Below are positions 56,990 to 64,000 of a stretch of DNA of 64,000 bases, in pieces; within the stretch, counting starts at the first letter, position 1; every line of letters begins with the position of its first letter. The notes beneath the pieces were generated by a model, which saw nothing but the letters and a program-made list of their open reading frames with translations, was not told where the DNA came from and searched no databases. A program made the translations under genes and the position numbers. This DNA comes from Isoetes taiwanensis (Eukaryota; Streptophyta; Lycopodiopsida; Isoetales; Isoetaceae), in NCBI GenBank assembly GCA_021234155.1, contig JAJEKV010000025.1, positions 7,826,531-7,890,530 on the forward strand, written 5' to 3'.

Positions 56990-59813
56990 TTGCAATGTGA
57001 GAACTTGGATATGACCATACCACACACTCCACCAATTCCCTCCTTTGAGGGTCAACATGATTTGCCCTCTACTTCTTCTCCCAGCAGTCAGTGTATTGCT
57101 CCTTCAAGTTGCCCTTCTTGTGTCTCCCAATGGGCTCCCAATATTGAATTTGGAATCCAGGACGCAACTCCTCTCCATCAGGCATAGTGGTGGTTACATC
57201 AGAGAGTGCCACCCCTAACCATATGGGACAGATCCTCATCATGGGGCCTTACTAGCACAAAGTATCCTTCCTTGATGTCCTCAAAGGGATCCCACTCAGG
57301 AAGATCAAACCACTTCGGCTTTGAGGCCTTACTTCCCACAAACCACTTGGAACCCTTGTTGGGACCCAAGTGAGGATTCTTAGACGTGCTTGCACCTTGA
57401 GAACCCTCCCATCTTGACTCGGCAAGAACCCGTCTCTTAGCTCCCTCCCACATGGTCGCATTGGGTTTCCAAGCATGTCACAACTTTCTCCCCAAGACTT
57501 GATTAGGGAGTCCATTTGATTTTTCTTAAGAGTGGAGGTGTGCTTTCCATTTTGAACATCATCCCGGTCGTTATGTCCTTGATGCCCTTCACCGGTTGGC
57601 TAGAGTCTTTGACCTGTCTTGAAGGGAGGTAGTGGTTTTGGCTGCCCTTTAGGAATGAGAACTTCACCAAAGAAGCACCCTTTTGCCACAACTCGATACC
57701 TTGTACTGAGGCATCCACAACTTGTCACCTGGTCTCCACTTATATTGCATGATTGGTATTCCATCCCTAACCCAAAACTTGAACCAAGTGGCTTTGTGTG
57801 TCGTCAATGGTCCTTACCATCTAGCAAGTATCCTTCTACAAATGATTTCTAATCTGCAACCTCATCCATCAAGAAAGCCATTGGGTTGGGGTCAATGCAG
57901 CTCTCAAACACATCCATTAGTTCAGGGAGAGTGGTCACGTTTTCTCTCTTGAGTTTGGTGGAGAAAGTTCCAAAGAATCCATCTATATCATCATCGATGC
58001 CCAACTATCATGAATCCCACTTTCACAACTTTGAATACTCCCCTGTTTGTCAAGTATGACATTGCCCCAAACATCCATCTATTCTTGTTTTCTTTCCAAC
58101 AGTTGTCCAACTCGAACACATAGCTCCTCAGGCAGTGATTTCTCAAGTAAGGGGAAATCATCCCAAGTCCTCCTTGATTCACTAGACACCTTGGATGTGA
58201 GCTTTTTTATCTGCCTTTGGTAACAAAGCGGTTGATCATCCATCAAAGCCTCAAAAATGGGTGCTGAAGGGGAATACCTCCTCCCTTCTATCGATCCTTT
58301 CTCTAGTGTTCTCAGGCACTTGAAAATAGAGCTCACATGGAAGTTTGGATCATCTCTCCATAGATCAAGCACAAAATGACCATATGTTCCAGTTCCATGA
58401 CCATGTGTTAATACACCCGCCAGACTTACTTTCATCTGAAAAGCGTTTTGACAACGCTTGGGTAAAGGATCTAGCTTTGGCAAGAAAGTCTTGTGTTGGT
58501 CCATCTTATCATGAATTATACACAAAATTTGTCCGTTGCATCTCGAAAATGTTCTCCCTTTCGCCAATACAACTGTCTACATGATATTTGGTCCCTTTGG
58601 TGATCTGCAAATTGCTCTCTAATTGCCATTCTTTCTTTCTCTATTGCAGTTGATGCAAGTGTATCCTTGAGTTGAATTTGAGAATGGCATGTGTTGTAGG
58701 ACACTCACGTCTGAGAAGTGAGTGCTCCATAACTTGCTGAAATGTGATTGAGAAAGAGGCCTACCTCCAAAAGTGGTTTCGGGATGGAGTTGACCTCTTT
58801 AAGGCACTCCTTTTGGATATAGTGTTGTGGCAACACTCTTTGCACCACTCGCACACCGTGCTCGTTCACCTTCGACTTGTGGGGCATAGATTGAGACATG
58901 TATCTCACAAAGCTCTCGAAGACTGCAATGGCCTTTAGAGTATTTGCTCTAGGTTTCAAAGTGAGTGCATTACCATGTTGGAACAAACTGTGCCCTTTTC
59001 TAACCTCGCCCCAAAGATATCACGTAAAATGAAGACTTGCTCACCCCAAGAATCCATCTCAATGCTCTCATACATACCTTCGTGCCCCTCAATTGATATA
59101 GTAGTCGTCCTGTGTTTTCATCATAGCTGGAATTCCTACACAAGGAGTAAATGAAATTAATCCTATCTTTTGAAGTCGCCCAATGTATTGGGACCTTATC
59201 GCCAAGACGAGGTCATCCACATTGTCTTTGCCTTTGTGCAATCTAGGTTGCAACACTCTTGTCCCCTAATTGCCTCCGGTTTTTTCTGGTTGGTGCCATA
59301 CTTTCCATCCTTTCTAAATATTTGTCACTTCTAGGCCTCTTGGGCACCCTTTGCCTTTTATGAAAGACATAGCGTCTCTTCCTTGTGATCAAAGGATGCT
59401 CATCGACCACCAAATCTTCCACATGGCCTTGGGTGGGCCTTGGGGTGTGTAGTTCAGTAGGGCATTCTAGAGTATCACCATTCTTGTGTGTAATATATCT
59501 AATTGGCCATCTCAACCGAAGCTTGGGACTCCAAGGAGCCCCAGCACACAATGCAATCACTAGAGCTTCCCAGGACATGATTGTATCAACTTCGATAAGA
59601 AGCTTCACAATGCCAACTCCAAGATGTTCATCTCCCAGCCTCTCATCATTCACACTATCAAATGGATCAACTGCAGTTATTATGCCCTCTGCAAATACCG
59701 TCTGGTTGCAAGGGTGCAACAAAAGGCAACCCATCTTCCTCCATTGGAGCCTAGGGCAATGGCCTCTGCTGGACTTCCTTGGCTCCATTTTACTCATCTC
59801 ACATGCTCCCTGA
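56990..59813 (-). pseudogene. DUF7869-type transposon-derived protein, broken
   Basis: Minus-strand blocks in at least five frames follow the order of the DUF7869 family, thought to have an RNase H-like (DDE-type) fold and to derive from DNA transposons. The N-terminal frame starts MSKMEPRKSSRGHCPR at 59813. A block like VCMRALRWILGVSKSSFYVI lies near 59070; PLSQSHFSKLWSTHFSDV near 58760; then EQFADHQRDQISCRQLYW. The core reads IIHDKMDQHKTFLPKL (58513-58466), VSLAGVLTHGHGTGTYGHF, FELDNCWKENKNRW (58126-58085) and VGFMIVGH followed, one base out of frame, by DDDIDGFFGTFS near 57990. The D(G/K)MDQ, LDNC..ENKN and GH..DDDID motifs supply the acidic residues expected at the active site. The C-terminal part has PFEDIKEGYFVLVRPHDED (57308-57252) and, in the next frame, IQYWEPIGRHKKGN. 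Few stops inside blocks suggest recent decay or some introns. No terminal inverted repeats found. Confidence 0.72.
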
Positions 59814-59825
59814 ATGAAAAAGCTC

Positions 59826-60080
59826 ACATTAAAACCATATAGCCCCAAACACCACAAATATGACCATATGAACCATATAAAACCATACAAACATATTAAA
59901 TATAACCATATTAAATCATACAACCATATTAACTAAAATCATATAACCATATTAAAGCATACAACCATACTCATTCTAAACCATATGTAAACATTGTAAC
60001 CATATATAACCATTGAAACTATTCAACCATTGAAACCATATTAAATACATAAGATAACATATATAAACATATAACCTAAC
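59826..60080 (+). repeat. Degenerate AACCATAT-type repeat
   Basis: About 250 bp in which 'aaccatat', 'accatatta' and 'aaacat' recur every 10-25 bases without a fixed period. It directly precedes (on the minus strand) the start of the DUF7869-type gene and may be an expanded simple repeat in its upstream region. Confidence 0.7.
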
Positions 60081-60374
60081 CTTTCATATCTTGTCATGGC
60101 CACGTGGCGCCTCTTCAGAGGCTGAAAAGTGGCCATGTCGGAATCCCCAATCCCGCCGCCGTCATGGAGGGCATGGCCCACACGCGATGAAGTTTATTAT
60201 TGCACTTTTACGAGGGTTCGAGGGTGCAGCCGGAATTAATCGCACCCTCTTCCTCTCCCCGACCATTCTTCCTCCCCTGTTTTCTCTGATCACTCTTCGA
60301 GCTCTGTGTTTTCCTTAAGCGCCCGCTTTTCCGATCAGGCGATCGATCGAACCGAGCGATTCCAAGGCCATCTT

Positions 60375-60878
60375 ATGACAGCAGCTTGGTCGACGGATCA
60401 GGACGCTTCCAGCGCCGAAGTTCTCGCGCAGATTGATTGTTCGAGCGGGCGTTACCGCCTGAGAAGAAAGTGAGGCCCTTTTAGTCTTTGCTTTTTAGTT
60501 TTACAGAAGTCCTTTAGTGCATTTTACTTATATTACGTTGTTAGAGGCTCTTATTAATCCCTGATACAATTTACAGCCCGACAAATCCTTATTCATGCTT
60601 TGCGAACGACTATATCCACATGGAAGCGAACACGGAAGCCTCCTCCTCATCCACCAAATCTTCCAGGTATGTTTTTGTAATATCATACCCTTTTTTAATC
60701 TCATTTCTCTGTATTGTTCTCTGATTTCTCATTAATCTCATTTGTCTCCACTGTTCTCTGTTTTCTCATTAATCTCACTAATCTCTCTGTTATCTGTTTT
60801 CCCTTTGTATTGTTTTCTGTTTTTGTTATCTTTTTCTTGCTTGTGGTTGAATTGAATACATTGTACAGGCACAAGTGA
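60375..60878 (+). CDS. Possible small spliced gene, unknown function
   Basis: Three exons, 60375-60469, 60577-60666 and 60869-60878, join in frame across two GT-AG introns (107 and 202 bp) to give 64 residues. It starts MTAAWSTDQDASSAEVLAQI, continues RYRLRRNPTNPYSCFANDYI across the first junction, and ends with a Ser/Thr-rich tail and the stop in exon 3. Pyrimidine-rich DNA before the ATG (60240-60330) could be a leader. The two open junctions with good splice consensus argue for a real transcript, but the protein is short, ends soon after the third exon begins, and resembles nothing I know. It may be the 5' part of a longer gene with another splice form. Confidence 0.35.
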
Positions 60879-61279
60879 GAATAAACCGAGATAGAAATCA
60901 TCAGAGACTGGTGTTAGGAAGTAAGATATTGCAGAGCTGTCTAAGAATGTTTCATAACAGAACATAACTAGGAATGTCTTTCTCCCAGCAAGAACTAAGA
61001 ATAGGAATTGCTTCACAGAATCTGCATTTCTAACTCACAGCATATCCTCCACTGCAGGAGACATGCAGAAGGGAGTGGCGAGTTGAGAATACTTGACTTG
61101 CCAACAAATCCGGAAGTACAGGGCCTTCTTCTCGGCATGAAGTCGAGAACTTCTCGACTGAGGAATAGAAGAGGAGTGTACACTCTGGACTGTTGGCCGG
61201 TTGAGGGATTCTCGACTCGCATAATCGGATTGCACACAGCTACCCAATGTCTTCACATTCTTTAGAAGCCTGCTGCAGG

Positions 61280-62490
61280 CTTCTCGACTCGTGAGTCGAG
61301 AATGTCATACCCCGCCAATGGCCCTTTGTGCGACAAGCGCGGGTGCCTCCACCCGATCACGAGCCACTCTCCGAACCATGTTCATCGAATATTGCGAAGA
61401 GGACTGGCTCCACCGGGTGGAGGCCGGCGACTAACCGCGAAGGTGCGCGCTTTTCTCGACTTCGTGAGTCGCAGAAAACGCAGCTCTAGTGCCTCTAGAG
61501 CTCAGCTGCAGTGATCTTAACCACTCTCCTTCTATCTTCCTCGGACATTGCAAAGGGAAGTGGTTTTGACCTGTCAAGCGAGCCAACTCTTAATTCTCAA
61601 TTCTCGTGGTCGAAGGATGGCCTCTACCCAATCAAAGACCCGTCTCCCTTCAACCATCTTGCCGTGAATATTGCGAAGGGATGGGCTCTGATTAGTGGAG
61701 GCCTCACAACTAACCTCTGAGGGAAACCACGAGCTTGTTTGTATGCATTCTGGGCTCGCTGAAGCTCCGGGAATGCCTTACCCAACCCAAGCACTCCATG
61801 TGTACCATCCGGGAGTTGGCATGGCTAAGGCATTCTCGACTTGAGTGTAGATTGGCCGAAAATGTCGTCTCGACTTCGCTAATTAGGAATCCTCCTAACC
61901 GGCCATTCTTGTGTGGTCCGCAGGTGGCCTCTACCGGTCGAGCCACTCTCCTTGAACCATCTTCGGCCAGGCATATCAGCGAAAGGGGAGGGGCTCGGTG
62001 GAGGCCTCACAATCTTTCCTCTGAAACCATAGAAGCTTGCTTTAATGCATTCATAAGCCCTGCGAGTCGGGGAATCCTTAACCAGCCACTCCATGTGTAC
62101 TAACCCGGTTCTGGATGGCCAAGGCATTCGACTTTAAGTCGAAAATAATGAGCAATAACATCGCATTCTCATTTCCGAAGTCGAGAATCCTTAGCCAGCC
62201 AATTCTCCTGTGTATGGTAGCATTTGCCTCGACCCAGTCAGAGTCACTCTCCTTCGAACCATCTTCGTCGAATATTGCGAAGGGGAGGGGCTCGGACTGG
62301 GTGGAGGCCTCTACAACTAACCACAGGGAAACCACAGAGAGGAAGCCAAGGCTTGCATTTCTACAACAACCGCACTTTGTATTCTCCTGCTTTTAGTCCC
62401 AAGTGCCTCTAGCCTGCCTCGAGCCACTCTCCTTCGAACCATCTTCCTCGAATATTGCGAAGAGGAGTGGTTCGGACTGGGTGGAGGCCC
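61280..62490. repeat. Repeat array of about 300-bp units with an 80-bp foldback
   Basis: Each unit contains a foldback: GCCTC(C/T)ACCC, then 'agccactctccttcgaacca' type sequence, a centre 'cgaatattgcgaa', then 'ggggaggggctcg' and 'gggtggaggc'. Copies: 61345-61424, 61620-61702, 61926-62006, 62226-62308, 62405-62488, plus a partial at 61513-61570. Starts are 275, 306, 300 and 179 bp apart. Between foldbacks the spacers share 'ctaacc..agggaaaccac', 'gcattc', and 'cgagaatcctta(a/g)ccagcca'. The motif CTCGACT/AGTCGAG recurs around them, itself often inverted. No coding capacity. Foldback arms pair over about 30 bp with mismatches. Confidence 0.85.
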
Positions 62491-63387
62491 CTCCGACTAA
62501 CTACAAGAGGATGCATTTGAACCGCATCTCCTAGGCCTTAGACCTAGCCTGATCTATGTACAACATTCCAAGAAAACACTCCATAAAAGACACCTAAACG
62601 GAATCGTTCTTTAACCTCGATCCATTGTTTCCTTGCCGAGCATCTCTCAACCCAGTAGAGTAAATCATCTCGAAGCTGAAAAATGTCGGACAAGGAAACA
62701 ATGAATCCGTTGAGCTTATCGGCCAGTTCCATTATTTAAACACGGCGGCATGTTCTACAAAGTTTAAATAACATAGGTATCTCTCAAACTCACCTCTTCA
62801 CGCAGTAATTCCTTGGGGCCATCAGATCACGGATCCCGCGGCCTCACCTAGAGTCTTTTGCTTCTTCCGCCGGTCTCATCAAGAGTGTATTCGCATCTAA
62901 TACTTGTATCCACTGCGATTCTCGCGTATCCCCGTTCCATGGCGCAAAGAATGTAGAGTTCCCGTGTCCGCAGCTCCTCTCCGCTTCCTACCTTAGCTCC
63001 GTGCTCATCGATCAAATCAATCGCTTGCACAGGACGCGGTCAGGAAAAACACACATATGCAAGGCGCTGTTAGCAGCTTACCGCGTCGCGGCGCCATTCC
63101 GGAAGTCGCTTACAGTCGATGCTCCCCTCCGAACTCGAGGTCGCCAATGCCGCAGTGAAGATAAACTACGCTCCGCTCACTAAGTCCCTTGATGTGATTA
63201 AATTTCGAAATAGTGTTTGGGCGGGCTAAAGCCGACCGCTTTGTACTTTAGCCCGCTTTTTTTCATAAATGATTGCATGTCCTTAAATTCAAACTAAAGA
63301 ACACGCCCGATCTTTTTTACATGCAGTCCTAAAACTCACAACGCGCGGAGGAAACTTAATTTACAGAGGGGTCCGATCAGGAAGAGG
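62491..63387. other. Spacer, no recognised gene
   Basis: Two minus-strand frames of about 60 codons (62732-62544, with VSLSDIFQLRDDLLYWVERC, and 63030-62848) have a protein-like composition but no family I know, and they do not join by splicing in an obvious way. From 63190 an inverted pair 'gggcgggctaaagc'/'gctttagcccgc' type lies around 63218-63256, a small foldback (TTTAGCCCGC near 63247). Confidence 0.4.
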
Positions 63388-64000
63388 ATGAGAGGGCATA
63401 CAGACATGACGACTCCGTCCAAGAAGCGAGGCGCCGGAGGGGATGCTAGTTCTAGCGGCAGCAAGAAGAAGAAGACTAACACCCCAGGTGAGCTCTGAGG
63501 TTTTTCTTTTGTCGGAATACCTTAACTGATCCATCCTTTCTTCTTGCAAAGATTCACCCCGGACTCACTAGTGATCCGAACTCCGTTCGGGGCCATCGAG
63601 GGACTGGAGACAGAGCTTCTTGACACACCAGCAGATTCTTGGTGGTATGTCGAGGTATCAACAAGTGGGAAGGAGAAAGATCTGTTTCTCCACCAAAGGG
63701 ACAAGAAGAGCTCCGGAGACAAGTACAAGAAAATCGGTGTTGTGCTCTCCGTCTCAGCGCCAGATTCGAAGCATTTAACACTACATGTCGAGGACTGCCA
63801 GAAGAGTAAGTTCTATCACACCAAAAAATTAGCAGTTTCAAATTATTCTCACTCTTCCATGAGCAAGGCGAAGGGCACCGAAAAAAGGCAGGCGCCTTTA
63901 AATTGTCAGAACCTTGGGTGGAAGGATCTGGAAGGGATGAAGGAGGCCGGAACCCTAACATCCAGGGAGCTTGGAATGGAGATTTCCAGAGTCAGGGAAA
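63388..64000 (+). CDS. Spliced gene of unknown function, runs off the window
   Basis: Exons 63388-63487, 63572-63805 and 63868 to beyond 64000 join in frame over GT-AG introns of 84 and 62 bp, similar in size to the short eIF2B introns. The first exon has two in-frame ATGs (63388 and 63406); the second may be the better start, giving MTTPSKKRGAGGDASSSGSK followed by a lysine run, as in a nuclear localisation signal. Exon 2 encodes VIRTPFGAIEGLETELLDTP, DSWWYVEVSTSG, HQRDKKSSGDKYKKIGVV and LTLHVEDC. Exon 3 is Gly/Arg/Asn-rich (GRDEGGRNPNIQGAWNGDFQ). The join into exon 2 uses the acceptor 'actcactag'; the nearer 'gcaaag' would hit a stop. No known family; a nucleic-acid-binding role is only a guess from composition. 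Confidence 0.5.

Noticed and set aside
59385-59842. Plus-strand frames of 142 and 72 codons
   Set aside because: Antisense of the N-terminal frame of the DUF7869-type gene, which has the better composition and context.
61302-62412. Several 60-122-codon frames in the foldback array
   Set aside because: The same repeat gives open frames on both strands in different registers; this reflects GC-richer repeat DNA, not genes.
61280-62490. CRISPR-like array
   Set aside because: Units are about 300 bp with imperfect 80-bp foldbacks and conserved spacers in plant nuclear DNA; no short identical repeats with unique spacers and no cas genes.

Overview
The window reads as nuclear DNA of a land plant. 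The evidence is a complete eIF2B delta-subunit gene with the plant-type N-terminus and short GT-AG introns, a two-exon gene for a small probably plastid-targeted membrane protein, and broken copies of plant genes (PPR, SnRK1-like kinase, FtsHi-like plastid AAA protein). The DNA is AT-rich and gene-poor, and old transposons fill most of it. A retrotransposon carrying a tyrosine recombinase, which is rare in land plants as far as I know, suggests but does not prove a non-seed plant. I cannot name the species.

Layout. 1-11.3 kb: no intact gene, several short local tandem duplications, and a PPR relic on the minus strand. 11.4-14.2 kb: eIF2B delta in seven exons, the clearest gene here. 15.2-15.5 kb: two copies of an LTR end, one next to a tRNA-iMet-type primer binding site. 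16.7-18.1 kb: relic of a pogo-type (DDE_1) transposase. 21.4-26.3 kb: relic of a Helitron Rep-helicase. 26.6-27.1 kb: tandem tRNA-like units with Pol III box matches.

30.2-39.9 kb is the most unusual part. A DIRS/Ngaro-like element has an RT-RNase H frame (31470-32954) followed by a tyrosine recombinase frame (33402-34313). Around and after it lie at least four copies of a roughly 50-bp palindrome, in both orientations, each followed about 45-55 bp later by a TATA-like box and a shared leader. Three probably non-autonomous units (two plus, one minus) share this module and each carries three copies of a short foldback motif. Two units meet head to head at 35.44 kb. The order of repeats fits the split direct repeats (A1-ORFs-B1-A2-B2) known in this retrotransposon group, and the palindrome is a good candidate for the recombinase site.

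39.9-41.1 kb: a LINE whose 5' part is inverted, as in twin priming. 41.3-41.6 kb: an SnRK1-like kinase relic. 45.6-46.6 kb: the small membrane-protein gene. 47.6-47.8 kb: a foldback MITE-like element. 49.2-51.8 kb: a second, 5'-truncated LINE. 52.5-53.7 kb: an FtsHi-like relic with splice sites still visible. 57.0-59.8 kb: a broken DUF7869-type transposon-derived gene. 61.3-62.5 kb: a roughly 300-bp repeat array built on an 80-bp foldback. At 60.4 and 63.4 kb are two spliced genes of unknown function, the second running off the window.

The host genes here do not form a shared pathway. The elements that plausibly act together are the recombinase retrotransposon and its short derivatives. All calls come from reading the sequence and remembered family features; no search was run.
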